Assembly (NCBI RefSeq): GCF_905220415.1
Contig: NC_059568.1
Span: forward strand, 6,944,001-7,008,000
Source: Colias croceus
Taxonomy: Eukaryota; Arthropoda; Insecta; Lepidoptera; Pieridae
Direction of reading: 5' to 3'
Length of the DNA stretch: 64,000 nucleotides
Shown here: one piece after another, positions 1 to 12,780 of the stretch
How the letters are laid out: every line of letters starts with the position of its first letter
Numbering within the stretch: the first letter of the stretch is position 1
Notes under the pieces: generated by a model
The model's input: only the letters and a program-made list of their open reading frames with translations
Databases searched by the model: none
Told to the model about the DNA's origin: nothing
Position numbers and translations under genes: made by a program

Positions 1-3000
1 TATTCGAATTCTTCTCTCGAGACTAAAACCCTCCCACGGCATTTTTTTTTCTTATTAGTTTAAAAAATTGTTATATTTATTCCTGTGAGTTGCTTGGCAA
101 TAAGTAAATATTATTTTCGAATTAACGCAGCTTTTAACAACATTTTTATGTCTATGGACCGGTTTCGGATGCGAAATAACCTGTCATTTAGTTTGTTTCG
201 GGAACAGCGCGACTGGTTCCGGCAACTGGCATTCGGATTCAACTTCGAATTTCGATTCGAATATATTCGAAATATAGGTATGTATACATAATAGTGGTAT
301 ACCTATTATGGAGCAAAAACGGTAAAATTGTACAATCCGTTTTACAGTGACCATTTTGCATAAATTAAAAAGCAGGCATAAGAGATTTCTCGGTCACTAA
401 TTAAGATTATTTTGTAAATGCAAATTAATAACGACTATCGAGTAATTAAAATTAACCATTTCACATAATATCTTTAATTTGTTAACAGATATTTTCTAAT
501 TCAATTTCATATTCGGCGTCAGTTATATTAACAAAAAACATGCTAATCTTATTAATGCCAGACTTATCGTATATATATATAATAGGTATGTAAGAGGATC
601 TCGCCATTTGTTTACGGTCGATTAACTCAAAAGTTAAACTAACTTTTTAGCACTTGTTGGTGAAGGACGTGTTCAAGGTTAGCTTAGACATGCGTTTTCA
701 AACCGGTGATATCATCACTTCCTTTATGTTGTATTATTTATTTAATATAAATATGCGTAATACAAACTCAGTACGTTATGAACTTCGGTAGCTATTTGTG
801 AAATGTGATACGGTCTATGTTAATATCACTGTAAGAAAAGATATCGAAATTGATTATTAATCGCCTAAAATATATTAAATGTCCATAATTAAAACTACAA
901 AAATAGGCACTTTAACTGAATTATTAAATTAAATAAATAAACAAGTCTTAGGTATATCGACTTCAATAATTATCTCGTCATGACGAGTTATTTTATGCGA
1001 GCTATCGGTTTTTACTCATTCATAAGATAAACATCGAGTTAATATCACAAAAACCTAAGGTTTCGCGGTTCATTGTATTTTCAATAGCAGATGTGAACAG
1101 ATGTAGACCGTACTTGGAAACAGGTGAAAAGGTTGTTTTATACTTTTTGTTCATATTAAAACGGCTTTACATAGGCATCGGGACGTTCTACATTTTTTCA
1201 CTTAATTAGCTACCGAATTACTGTTACAAAACCGCTTTACAGGAATCTTTAAGTTGTTAATTAGTACCTATCAACTTTTTATATTTAAAAAAATAACTCA
1301 ATTTTTATACACTATCCATATTGTAATAATATTAAACATGCTTGTCACTTCTGCATTTTAGCACAATAAAAATAAAGGCATAATATATTACTTTCAAACA
1401 AAAGATGAAATGTAAGATAAAATGGACTTTCCCGACGAGAACTCCTTTGTTATGCATTTCATAGTAAATTGCCTTTGTTTGCGTTATCTGGCCTTTTATT
1501 GGGGAGTGTAAAAGTTATGTGTTATCTGTATCCGATAATAATTTATCGCAGGATAACGAAAAAAACAACGGGCAAATCCTGCACATTGAATATTTCCGGA
1601 TATAAGCAAGGGAAGTTCAGGTTCTCACCTGTCAGGCCTAACGCCTACATGTCATTATTATTAGCGGAAGTCTTAAAAATTCAAATATTTTATTAGTTTA
1701 TGTTTTGGGTTGATATAGTGATTATTTCAGTATTATAGTTGATTTCTTATTAACTTGGATTGCATATTAGGAAGATGAGATGAAAATATGTATAGGCGGA
1801 ACCTTTTTTTAAAATATAAGAAAATAGGTACCTAGTAGGTTATAACATAGTAGTTTTTCCTTACTGCGCAAACAATAGAAATGTTTATTTTTTCATTATT
1901 AGCTTGTAAATCTTGTAATAATATTATTATCTAGGTACTTAGGTACACGTTAGGTGATATTTACGCAGTAAAATAATATTATTATTACATAGATAGGTAA
2001 GTATTTATTTATTTATTAATATATTGAAATACCCAAATAAAAACAAGAAAAAGAGGTAACATTGCATAAAATAAACAAATAGGTACCTACCGAAAATATT
2101 TTCGACTTTCAATAAAATCTTAAAAATGTAAAAATTAGCTTCAAAACAGTGTTGTTTTTGCATTTATACTTGTTTATTAGATATAAATTAATTAAAAACA
2201 ACCAATATTCAATTTACGAAATTTTACAATGTAAAGAAATTATCTATTTTTAAACCTTTAACGTCATACTTATTGTATATAATAGATTTAATAAATCAAG
2301 CCTTGTACCTGCGCTACATAATATAAATAATAATAGAAAGTATTTAATAACTCGTGCATTATTTATATAATGTTGCAGGAAGAATGTTACCGCTCAGTAT
2401 CAGCAAAAGCCTCGTGCATACGAAAAAGAACAAAAAAACCGGCTCCTCTTAGTATAAACGTTTCCAATAATACTCATCAATTACATTAGATACACGTACG
2501 TTTTATAAATAAGACACTATTTATTTGAGATCAAAACACTATCATGGAACCACAATACCACTGCATTGTTTATTTAACTTTTTGGTAAGTAAGTGTTCGC
2601 CATAACGACACTATTATTGTTAAGCCCCGGTCTATCTTTGACAAAACCGTAAGTAAGACTGAAGAGTTTTTAGCGACTAGCGAGACAACTTGCCTCAGGT
2701 ACGATTTTCACGTTCATATAATCCGGACGAGGGGAAGAGACCTTGTCTCGCTCTCTAGAACCTGTGTAGCCTTAACTTTTAATAGCGCTACCTTATCCTG
2801 AGCAGATTATTGTATTTGTATTGTCATAACAGAGGAACAAAGGGGTAAACATACCAATTTAAGTAGGTATCTGTTTTAGAAATGAAATACATATATTGCA
2901 TTAATTATAATATAAATTGCAGCTATTGTTTTAGATTACATTAAAATAATTATTTACTTCCTCAATCCTAATTAGGTAAATCATAATAAAAATATTAATG

Positions 3001-3714
3001 TTATTTTTATGAAAATGTCTATTCATTTACTTATTGTTTATATTTTTCTTAGTAGGTATGGTTGTCAAGTTCAAGGTGTTTGTTCCTAGTCCCTCGGGTG
3101 TATTATCCGATCCACGTTATTGTGACGTCACTGCATTACAATGTAGCAGCACGCAACTAACACATGGCTGTCTCTTTCTAACCCTCTGTTCCCAGAGGAG
3201 ACACATTCAAGGATATGGTGCACTCCTCAGTTCACTGCTCCCGCTGCGTCTTGCACGGAAGCCTTTAGTCGTTACTTTTACAAAAATTTAGGCAACCTTA
3301 ATTATTACTGTAGTTGTTATAACAATTATGTATAATTTATAACTTTAATTGAGAAAATGGACCACTTACAATACTGTGCTATTTAAAGACGTGTATCGTG
3401 AGAGGAGCGAGTTTTTCTGTCTATGAATTAATAAGTCCTCTTTTTTTAAAAGACCTGTTTACACGTAAAACGCACTGTCCGTTATAGGTTCTATTTTTTG
3501 CTTCACTTGTCTTGGTCTACATTTTTACAACTGCCTGACATTATTAACAAGGTAGCAATTAATTTTAATAGGCTTTTCATTCCATTTTATTCGTTTATAA
3601 TAAATTGGTCTTAAAGTACTTACTGTATATGGAAATATTAAATATAACGATTCCATCTTTAATAGTGTCATATAATAGGAGATGTTTTTAATCACTGTAA
3701 AGTTTGTTACTTAC
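1..3714. other. AT-rich non-coding stretch (probable intron or 3' flank)
   Basis: No reading frame here shows family features, codon bias or convincing splice signals. The exon at 3715-3748 ends with a good donor reading into this stretch on the minus strand, so it is probably intron of the WWL-repeat gene. Its next exon was not located; it may lie here unrecognised or beyond the left edge. A slightly less AT-rich patch at about 3080-3290 is open on the plus strand for 85 codons but resembles nothing known. Confidence 0.5.
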
Positions 3715-3748
3715 TTGATCCTCATCGTCGTAGTCGATCAAATCATTC
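3715..3748 (-). CDS. Small 34-nt exon of the WWL-repeat gene
   Basis: Preceded by TTTAATTGCAG and followed by GTAAGT. Reads NDLIDYDDEDQ after the split Arg codon and ends in phase 0. It continues the acidic tail of the large exon, which supports the join. Confidence 0.7.
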
Positions 3749-6700
3749 CTGCAATTAAATAAAATCGATTATGTTAAAACATTGAAATGTAAGTTTTCAA
3801 ATTCTCTTTGCATTGTTTACACGTATTATGTTCAGAAAATATTAAATATTATTGTTTGATTGTAGCTAAGTAATACTACTAATAATAAGTAAAGAAAAGG
3901 GAATTGCACTTCAGAATAGATAAAGGCTTCTAATTATGAATATAAACAATCGTACCTGGAATGCACTTTTCTGATAACAGGCATTTGCGCTGTGCTGTCA
4001 TGGATTCTAACTTGAGTCGGATCTATCTCTTCACATTCATCATCGTCATCATCATCATATGAAATATTGTGATTGGTCCGTTTTGCTAATATGGAATCCA
4101 CGAATGGACTGTAAATCTGGTTTGAATTTCCTAATATATCATCGATGTCTGTGTACCGTGAAATATATTTTGCACCTTTAGAATATGACAAATTATTACG
4201 ACTTCTATAGTTGCAGTTATTCTCATATGGCGAGCTTCGATCTCTATACAGCTCTGCATAATTGGGGGTTTCTAGCCCTTCCGGGCTTCTCCGATCACCC
4301 AGAGGTTCATCGTCAGGTAAATGTAACGGGAAAGGAGGTATTTGTGAAGATGGCATATATACTTCAACTTCTTCGGAATCAGAAGAATCACTTTCTTCTT
4401 GAGGTGGCGGAGTGGGTAACTTTTCAATACCTTCTGGAATGTTTTTATCACTCGATAACCACCAAGGTCTCTCACCAGATTCAATATGTCTTATTCGTCT
4501 GAAAGGAAACGTTTTTTGGTCGGAACCAGATTTACTTAGACTCAAGTTATTGGGTGAGTCTGTTTTATTATTTTTAGAAGAACTGTCATTACTTGATAAA
4601 AACCAATCCTTTTGTTCTCCAGATTCCATTTGTCGAAGTTTATAGAAATTATAATTCTTTTCTTCAGTTCTATCATCTTCGCTGGAAGATTTTCGAGGTG
4701 GAGTTAGCCTTTCAATACCTTCTGGTATATTTGCATTACTGTCTAACCACCAAGGCTTTTCTTCATCTATAAATAAGCATTTCTTTGACGACCTTTTTGA
4801 ATCATTACTTTCTGATTTTTTCAGTTGCCTAAGTTGAGATTCGTTCTTATTCTCATTAGCCGTCTCATAAGTACTGGTATCAGTATTACTTTTATTACTG
4901 TTTTCTGATTCTAGCCACCACGATCTTTCACCAGATTCAATTCGGCGGATCCCTTTTAGTTTGACTAGATTGTCTTCATTTGAAGCGACTACATTATCAG
5001 TGTGACATTTATTTTTGCTTACAGCATTGTCTGATAGAAGTGTTGAAACATCCTTGCTAGTTGAATCTGATGTGGAATTATCAATCCATTTATTATTATC
5101 ACTGGAATCCTGGTGACGTAGTTTAAAAAGATTAGTAACAGGTGCCAATGCCCTAATTAAAAATGATTTTGCTTCTTCCGTTCCATTTTCATTTTTATGT
5201 GATGCCGTTGTAGAGGAATGCTTATTAGATGTATCAGTTGGTAAAGATGTTTCATCTGCTGATGTTCGTGAGATATCGTTCGTTTTTGATTTGGATGCAT
5301 TTTCATCTTCACTTATGGATGATGATAATGTTAAGCTTGATTCCGGGCTATTACTGTCTCTTGATTTGTAATGTTTTATGCTCTGAGGACCATTTTGTAT
5401 TTTAGTCTTTTTTAAATTTTTTGTTATATTATTACTTGAAGAAGCATTACTGCAACTGCCTTTTTCACTACCTTGATCAGAATCAGTTGAACTAACAGAT
5501 TTACTCCTTCTTTTTAGCTTTTTAGTGGAATTTGAATCTGTAGAATCCGTACTCGATTTTCGCCCTTTTCCTTTTTTAATCTTACTCGTACCCTCTGGTT
5601 TTGGAGGCTGAGGAGGTAGTTGATTATTTGTAATAGTAATTTCTGGAGAAACGAGTTCCGTCATAGAAACAGCAGATGGGCTTCTTGCTTTTTTTAATTT
5701 CAAATTAACATTTATAATGATTTCAGATGTTTCATCGTCCTTATTATTTTCGTATATATTAATGACATCTTGAGGAAAATCTGAAATTCTATTATCTTGA
5801 TCATTACATTCATTGTCTTGCATATTTGCCGAAGTTTCTTCTTGAGTACTTTCTTTTACAACAGGTTCTTTGCTTCTACTTCGGCTACATCTGTCTCTGT
5901 AAGAATTTGAATTATCTCTTAGTGTAGAATACTGTGTTGAATATCTTCCTGCATAACCTGTATAGCTGTTAATGTTTGGAGAATAATATGTCCAGTTCGT
6001 AACACTTGTCCTGCTGGTACCCGCAAACCGACTTGTTCTTGTGGGATCATCTAATCTGTCAGATTGGATTTCTTTGTCAATTGCTTCTGGTCTTTTTTTC
6101 TTTCTAGTTATTATTTTTTCTATCGTTTTAGCCAGGTCAGCTCTTCTTATTCGAACATAAGATGAAGATCCAGGTGGCGTTGGCGATGTATGTCGTGTTA
6201 TTACTGTGACAGTTTCTAATTCTTTGTCGTCATCTACATCAATTTGATTTTTGTCTTTATTATTTACGTCTGAAACATCTCTCTGTGGCAAATTATTCTC
6301 CTCAACTATAATATTTGGTAAGACGGGTTTTGTTGGTTCATGTTTTGGAATTTCTATATGATTAACAGGAGAAACTGAAGGTCGCTTAACTGGTGTCGGG
6401 CTTCTAAGATAAGACGAAGATGACAAACGGTTGGCTATTGCATATCTGTTTACAGTAATTTCAGGTTTTATTTCGGATCTTGCTGTTGGGCGGCTGAAAT
6501 TTATTTCAGATTTTGTTTCATTTCTTGTTGTGGGGCGGGTATAATTAATTTCGGGTTTGGTTTCAGTTCTTGTGGTCGTACGATTGTAATTTATTTCCGG
6601 TTTTGAATCTGCTCTCGAAACAGGACGAGTGTAACTTACAGAACGGGGATAAAGTTTGTAGTTCGACAGACTGCTGTAGCCTGAGGACTTTTCAGTCTTT

Positions 6701-7550
6701 GTTGGAATGTCTTTGTCGCGTTCTGTGGATCCATTATCTTTACATTTTTCTTTAAAACCTTTACTTGTTTTTCTTTCGGGGCTAGCTTGACGTGAATGCC
6801 TGTTTAGCTTATATTTCGATGTTGAAGATACAGGACTAACTTCTCTGCTTTTATTTGTACTGACGGATGGAATTGATAGTTTTGAATAATCTTTTTTCTC
6901 GTACTTAGAGGATGTGGTTGGTGTATGTGATTTATCAATATTTGTTTTATTGTAGCTAGCATATCTATTCGCAATGGCACTGATTGGAGTTTCTTCGCGG
7001 GCATTGCGATCGGAAAGTACTGGAATACTGGATGTCTTTATGGATGAAGTCGTAGTGTATTTTGTAGTAAGTGATGCTGGACGTTCTGTGGCTGTGTTGA
7101 TCGTAGACCTTCCCGCGTCTCTATTTCTATTATACGACGATGAATCATACTGAAATAATAAAAAGTATCATTAAATATAATGTAAATGCATATTGTTAAA
7201 TGCTATTACAGGCAGAGCATCCGTCAAGCAGACGTAGAAATATGAAATCCATAATCCTCATTCAACACTATAAAATTAATCCTTTTACCAATTTATAAAT
7301 AGCAGCAGGAATGCGTATACGAGTATATAGATTATACCATACGTAGGGATTTAATCGAGCCCTTCACTCGTGGTACTGTCTGATTACTTATTGAGTGATC
7401 ATAATAACGAAAAGTACATTATTCAGTTCAAATATTTCTCAGATTTAGGAATAATAAGGTACAAATAAGATACTTACATAATTTCGGAAAGACATTTTAA
7501 CTTGCTCTTATCGTGTATCCATATGCTGTGTAATTGCAAATTGAATTATT
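3715..7550 (-). CDS. Unidentified serine-rich protein with ESGE-WWL repeats (partial gene)
   Basis: I do not recognise this gene. Three consecutive exons (7550-7478, 7149-3956, 3748-3715) join in phase behind consensus acceptors and donors and encode at least 1,082 residues. The protein starts MSFRNY. It is rich in Ser, Thr, Asn, Lys, Glu and Asp, has no membrane segment or signal peptide, and should be largely disordered. Visible structure: four 15-residue repeats of type NYTRPTTRNETKSEI; basic serine-rich tracts in the middle; four copies of a motif like IESGERPWWLSSDKNIPEGI toward the C-terminal side; then an acidic Asp/Glu run. The alternating basic and acidic low-complexity design suits a scaffold or cytoskeletal adaptor, but that is inference; closeness to paramyosin is not evidence of a muscle role. 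Chaining of frame and splice phase makes the gene real with high confidence. The 3' end is missing. Confidence 0.85.
3956..7149 (-). CDS. Main 3.2 kb exon of the WWL-repeat gene
   Basis: The frame is open for 1,064 codons plus two bases, from an acceptor (TTATTTCAG) to a donor (CCAG/GTACGA). The frame carries on upstream of the TTG codon at 6426, so any shorter model starting there loses 241 residues. The two left-over bases AG plus G of the next exon make Arg. Such a long exon in an AT-rich genome without a stop codon is strong evidence of coding. Confidence 0.88.
4405..4965 (-). repeat. Four diverged ESGE-x-WWL protein motifs
   Basis: In order along the protein: RRIESGERSWWLESE, then DEEKPWWLDSNANIPEGIER, then RQMESGEQKDWFLSS, then HIESGERPWWLSSDKNIPEGI. 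The shared core is I/M-E-S-G-E-x-x-W-W/F-L-x-S, two copies followed by NIPEGIE and a proline tract. Conserved paired tryptophans inside a disordered protein suggest a short linear binding motif. Confidence 0.85.
6457..6636 (-). repeat. Four 45-bp coding tandem repeats (15 residues each)
   Basis: Inside the large exon, units at 6636-6592, 6591-6547, 6546-6502 and 6501-6457 encode SYTRPVSRADSKPEI, NYNRTTTRTETKPEI, NYTRPTTRNETKSEI and NFSRPTARSEIKPEI. They are basic with a fixed R-P/T-x-x-R and a closing K-P/S-E-I. A fifth degenerate start (TVNRY) follows. Confidence 0.9.
7478..7550 (-). CDS. First coding exon of the WWL-repeat gene (MSFRNY)
   Basis: A pyrimidine-rich tract ending TTTTCAG stands just before 7550, then about 55 nt of 5' UTR, ATG at 7495-7493 and six codons to a GTAAGT donor after 7478. 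It joins in phase 0 to the exon starting at 7149. The acceptor before the ATG means the transcription start lies further upstream, probably in the GC-rich exon near 20 kb. Confidence 0.75.
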
Positions 7551-7632
7551 CTGAAAATAGATAGAAAATATCCTTTTAAAATATGGTTGACGGTGGATTT
7601 AAAAAAGAAAGAAAGATAGACATGGCAAATAA

Positions 7633-7830
7633 TCTATACTAATATTATAAAGCTGAAGAGTTTGTTTGTTTGTTTGTTTGAACGCGCTAATCTCAGGAAC
7701 TACTGATCCGTTTTGAAAAAATTCTTTCAGTGTTAGATAGCCATAGCCATAGTATCGAGGCTATAATATATCAAAACGCTAAGACCAACAGGAGCGGAGA
7801 CACGCGGGTTAAACCGCGGAGCGCAGCTAG
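7633..7830 (+). mobile_element. Helitron-like non-autonomous element (copy A)
   Basis: Starts TCTATACTAATATTATAAAG between host A and T and ends with a GC-rich stem (GGGTTAAACCGCGG) followed by CTAG. The 5' TC, 3' hairpin plus CTAG and A/T target without duplication are Helitron hallmarks. Related copies are at 17525-17719 and, inverted, at 55630-55830. Confidence 0.75.
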
Positions 7831-8729
7831 TACTAGTATAAACTATATAGGTACTTCTGCTATAAACCCTTCATCTGCAAGTTTCTCGTAACACACTATG
7901 GTATTATTAAAATAAAAATAGCCTTAGGTATTCAGCGTATCCGGATACATTCATCTTAATAGCTAATTTTTCAGAACGTATACTTGGGGCAACTATAAGC
8001 TTTAACACGGAGAGTTAAGGTTCAAATTTACATGACAGATTCAATTTATTTTGGTTTATCTCAATAGTCCACAAGTCCACAATATATAGGAAGTAAGGTG
8101 CCTGCTATTGAACTACCATTTGGTCGAATCTATGGAATGAAATGTGTCGTGCTTTTTTTCCTTAATTTGTAAAAAATGAATTAAATTAATTAATAAAAAA
8201 GGAACATAATAATAAGTATTTTATTAGAACTACGAGTGTTTTATTCCTAGTTCATACAATGACTTAATAATTTATTTAGAGTATTCTACTAGTCAAATGT
8301 CGGGATTGAAATTGAATCTCAATTTCCGTTTTTCAAAGCAATTTCTTACATTTCAGAAATTAATACTTACTAATATTACCTAATCAGCAAAATTGAACTT
8401 GAGTTATCTAATTATTATGATTTGCCATTGTTCCTTATTTATTTATGTTTTGTCACAAGAAACATAAATGTTACAAAAATAATAGCCAAGAGTACTTTAC
8501 CGAGACCTACTGCCTATGCCGAGACAGAAATGTGAACTATTCCCGGCACAATAATTGTCCATCTTGAAACAAACGCCAGCATTTCCGACTGAATTAATTA
8601 CACAATAAATTCATTGTGTAGTGAAAATACGTTCTATTTCCGTCCTAGAAGCTTTATGTCTCATTCTAAGTATCGCCTTCGAATATTTACCTACTGTTTA
8701 GTAATCGATGTGAAGCTGTTTCAGGATAA

Positions 8730-8870
8730 TCCATACTAATATTAGAAGTGCGAATGATTCTGTCTGTCTGTGAGTGTTTTTGTGTGTGCACGTGGTTATG
8801 TGTGTATATTGTGTGTGTGTGCTTATGCGACCAACTTGTGCGTGTGTGTATGTGTGTGTGTGTGGGTGTG
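8730..8870 (+). repeat. Truncated Helitron-like 5' end running into a TG-rich microsatellite
   Basis: TCCATACTAATATTAG opens the segment, followed by a TCTG run and interrupted TG repeats to about 8870. The long minus-strand frame here is only the CA side of the repeat. Confidence 0.6.
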
Positions 8871-9058
8871 AATAAATAAATCAAAATGAAATACAAGCAG
8901 ACTATCCAAAAGATTCAACTTTTCGGAACTAGCAACAGTATCGTTGTAATAATTGTAGCGATAGACACACAATTTTGCTGTTTAATTTAGTAGCATTTTC
9001 TATTTATTCCTTATAAGTGTAAAGATCCCAGTGATGGAGATTTCAAGTATATGCGTTA

Positions 9059-9105
9059 CTAGCATTCCACCCGCGGCTTCGCCCGGTTTGTCTAAAACCT
9101 AATAA
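9059..9105 (-). mobile_element. Helitron-like 3' fragment
   Basis: ACTAG followed by CCACCCGCGGCTTCGCCCGG is the inverted 3' terminus (hairpin plus CTAG) seen in the other copies; the rest of the element is missing. It abuts the next copy. Confidence 0.6.
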
Positions 9106-9119
9106 ATGTTAATATCTTA

Positions 9120-9299
9120 TCTTCTTAATATATATAAATCTCGTGTCACAATGTTTGTCTTCAATGGACTCCTAAACCACTTAACCGATTATAATAAAAT
9201 TCGCACACAATGTGCAGTTCGATCCATCTTGAGAGATAGTATAGTTTAAATCTCAAATCGTTTTAGAGAAAGCGGGCGAAGCCGCGGGCAGTAAGCTAG
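9120..9299 (+). mobile_element. Helitron-like element (copy B family)
   Basis: TC at 9120-9121, then TTCTTAATATATATAAATC, the internal CGTGTCACAATGTTTGTC block and terminal GGGCGAAGCCGCGGGC hairpin, AGCTAG then T. Same family as 9949-10154, 29743-29924 and 35930-36096. Confidence 0.75.
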
Positions 9300-9600
9300 T
9301 ATTATACCTACTAAAACCTTCTTGAATCACTCTATCTAATAAAAAAGCCGCAACAAAATCGGTTACCTAGTTTTCAAGATTTAAGCATACAAAGGGACAT
9401 AGGGACAGAGTAAGCGACTTTGTTTTATAAAATGTAGTGATATGTTTTTATTAAATAATTATTTCTTAGTTGTAATAATTATTATTATTCTTGTTCAATC
9501 GCAGTTAGCGGAGACGAGTGGGCAGTAGAGGATATTTATAATTTCTATGAATAATCCCAAATGAGTCTTTCAACGAGTGACTCTATTAAATAGTTACCTT

Positions 9601-9770
9601 TTTTTTATAGTGGGGAAATCTTCCAAAGATACCCACGGCCCCCGGGGAAGGAGCCGTGGGTTATGTCGGATTCTTACCGACTAAAACCCCACTGTGTTCC
9701 GTCGAGCCGCTTTAATGAGGGGACCGCGGGTATTTGTTAGAATTCTTCCGCAACCCCCTCGTAGTAACTA
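9601..9770. repeat. GC-rich island, probable retroelement fragment
   Basis: About 160 bp of GC-rich sequence in AT-rich surroundings, with a stem pairing CCCACGGC with GCCGTGGG around 9640-9660. It follows a T-run, as a minus-strand poly(A) tail would. The family assignment is inference. Confidence 0.3.
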
Positions 9771-9948
9771 TTTTATAGTTAGGTACTCGGTTTCAGTACG
9801 ACACACTAATTAACTCTACATGAAATTAAAAGTATTAGTTACTCAACCATACGATAAACAAATTAAAATCCCAAAAATAAAATAGATCTTACAAAATTCT
9901 TATCAGTAAGTTCTATTTTATGTTTGAGATTTTAACTTTATATCACTA

Positions 9949-10154
9949 CTAGCTTTCCGTCCGCGGCTTCGCACGCGTTTTCAGAGAAAACCCCGCATAG
10001 TTCCCTTTCCCGTGGGATTTCCGGGATAAAACCTATCCTATCTCTCAAGTTGGATCGAACTGCAGATGGTGTGCGAATTTTATTATAATCGGTTTAGTGG
10101 TTTAGGAGTCCATTGAGGACAAACATTGTGACACGAGATTTATATATATAAAGA
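9949..10154 (-). mobile_element. Helitron-like element, inverted
   Basis: CTAG at 9949-9952 followed by the hairpin CCGCGGCTTCGCACGCG; ends with ATTTATATATATAAAGA next to host T. Same family as 9120-9299. Confidence 0.72.
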
Positions 10155-11064
10155 TATATACGTACCTAACTGAAGCTATGTGGCGAAAATTTAGAAAACA
10201 AAATATTATTAGTAAGAATTTTATTATAAGTTTATTGTATCAACGTTGAATTAAGTTGAATTAAATGATATTATATAGATGGAGTTTAAAATTAGAGCCT
10301 TACTAGCCAAATGTAAAAAGTTTCTGTTTTTATTTACGTCACGATAGAGCGATTTAATGTTATGATTTTTATGTCTTCTACGAGGCTGATGTGTGAGTAG
10401 GCTACTTTAAACTGCAGTGAAATATCTTTCTATGATAAATTTTCTTTAACTATAAGGACGATGCCGTAGGCCAATATGATCGATAAAAATATGTAATTCC
10501 AAAGCAAGGAAATTACGAGCGGAAAACTCATGGTGTATTATGATGGTGGTAGTATGTTTGTTGTGTGGTGTTGTTGGATAGTTTTTAATATATAATCTAG
10601 ACACGCGGCAGCGTGTCAAGCCGAGTTCAAGCGAAGAGAACTGGCGAGCAGCAGCCGTGTGTATATTTACACGAACCATTTCGAGCCACTTTTCACCCCC
10701 TTATAACTCGAAAACTATTTAAGTTAAATAAACCAAATTTGGTACATATCAAGAGGACCTCAAGATAAACAAGAACCTTAAATTTCATAAATACAGATTA
10801 AACAGTTGCGTAGATATTAATATCCAAAAATCGCAATTTTTAAGACTGACTGACTTATAGACATATACAAAACCTAACCCACTTCCAGATGACCTAGAAA
10901 GTTCAAATTTTGTAATCAGCTAGGTAATAGTGAGTGTACAAAGGAAAAAATCAGAAAATACTGAATTTATTTGTATTTAATTTTTTTTTCAATGACATTA
11001 ATTTTGTTTGTATGGAAAAATGGAAAAGTTTGATGATATTTGACATAATTTTTTTTTTTTATTA

Positions 11065-11139
11065 CATAATTTGATGAGGCTAGTTTTTAGAACTTCACAA
11101 AATATAAACAGTATGTAAAACTAGCCTCATCAAATTATG
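11065..11139. repeat. 23-bp perfect inverted repeat
   Basis: CATAATTTGATGAGGCTAG at 11065 and its exact complement ending at 11139, with 23-bp arms and a 29-bp loop. It could be an end-to-end remnant of a foldback element. Confidence 0.7.
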
Positions 11140-12544
11140 GGGTTCAATAGGTCATTAGTTGTTTGCTTTGTGAAAATAATTATATTATTCAAATTAAAAA
11201 AGTTATATTTTGGAATAAACATTGTTCTCTAAGGGAAAATAAAACAATTGAGTTTTCAGTCAACCTAAGAACTTAATACATCTTTATAAATAAATTTCTG
11301 GACTGTCTGCAGAACTTGGCACACATTAATTAGATCTCATTTCTTTTTTGGCAAATTAAGTCAACGATTGAACTCGGCTCCAATTTTTACATTTATGTTT
11401 TTGGTGGGATTATAATTTATTTAGAACATACTATGCGTAAATGACATTTGTAACTATTTTCTTAAAGGTCGTTGGGACATCGGCCTATTTATCACCTACG
11501 GAAAAACTATACGGAAGTAATTAAATAAGATAAATAATGTATTTGAAAATTTTAGCACATTGAAACCCGACTAATTAATAATTATACAGCGTATAAGAGA
11601 TGTTTTTAGAAATTAAAAGTTAAGAAATAGGGTAAACGCAGCTATCAACGACCCATCGAAAATGTGAAGGTATTACCGACCTATAAAAGTAATTCGAAAT
11701 TTAAACGTTTCCAGAACTATTCTAGCTATAGGTAGGCAAAGTTATACACGAATGTATTACTTGAGCATCGTATACTTTAACGTTAGAGTGAGTAACTGAG
11801 CAAAAAAGAGTTAAAATGCGTAAGTTGCTGCGGGGTAGCGTGGAAGCAGGACGTGTCGTACTGTTCCGTTGTTCCTTCGGGTAAGTACTGTGAGTATCTT
11901 TTTAAGACATTTACAAACAAATGACATCTATACTTTAATTTATATTACTAAATGTCAATGCATTTAAGTGTCAACTTTTCATTTCTTACAACATTTTATT
12001 AATAAAAAGTAATTTGAAACGATAAAACTTAAAATTAAAATGGGACGGTGTTAGCTTCACCAGTTTAAGCCGCGGCAGGTATCAACGACCCGTAAGTCGG
12101 CAATGGCAGCAACGTAACTTTTTATTTTATTTTCTTTTATGTTATTATATCACACTAACACAAGTGGTTTTATGGACCAGTTTAAATCTAAGCTATGAGT
12201 CTTCATTAAAATCTATTAGCGACTAAACTTTTTTGTCTAGTGTTGTGTCTTTTAGCGTTGTCAATTTATACAAAGTTATGATATTTTCGAGGATCCCTAT
12301 CGAATAGTTACAGAAGTAAATCATTGTTTTTTTTTTGTTTAAACAATATGCATTTGTTCATATTTTGTATGACATTAATCAATTATAATCTATTTTATAG
12401 TCTGATGATCAAATGAATTAAAATAACCATTTTTTTATGGGTCGGTAATACAATTTAGGTTTATACTTACATACTTTAATACCGACCCATGTGGGTCGGC
12501 AATAGCAACTATAGGAAGCTATTACCGATCGAATATAGAGTGTT

Positions 12545-12660
12545 TAGTTTCTCATCTACAAATTCAAATTCAAATTGCTTTATTTGCAGAATGTAGAATA
12601 AAGATGTTTGTATATACAGATAATATTGATCCTTAAACATTCTGCTCGTAATTGAGCGTG
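12545..12660 (-). mobile_element. LINE 3' end fragment, probable
   Basis: The tail ACAAATTCAAATTCAAATTG, read on the plus strand, is the complement of a short-repeat 3' end of the sort that closes many insect non-LTR elements. No coding remains. Confidence 0.35.
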
Positions 12661-12780
12661 CAAATATATTTTTATTACTTTTATGACATAATAGGTGCCT
12701 ATTAAAAATTATATTTTTAGGTTAAATTTAAAAAATTTAAAAAAATTATATTTTTAGGTAGGTATATTTTTTCCAGAAAT

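Noticed and set aside
85..291. 68-codon plus-strand frame at the left edge
   Set aside because: It does not begin with a clear ATG context and shows no similarity; AT-rich flank.
8687..8896. 69-codon minus-strand frame rich in His and Thr
   Set aside because: It is the CA strand of an interrupted TG microsatellite.
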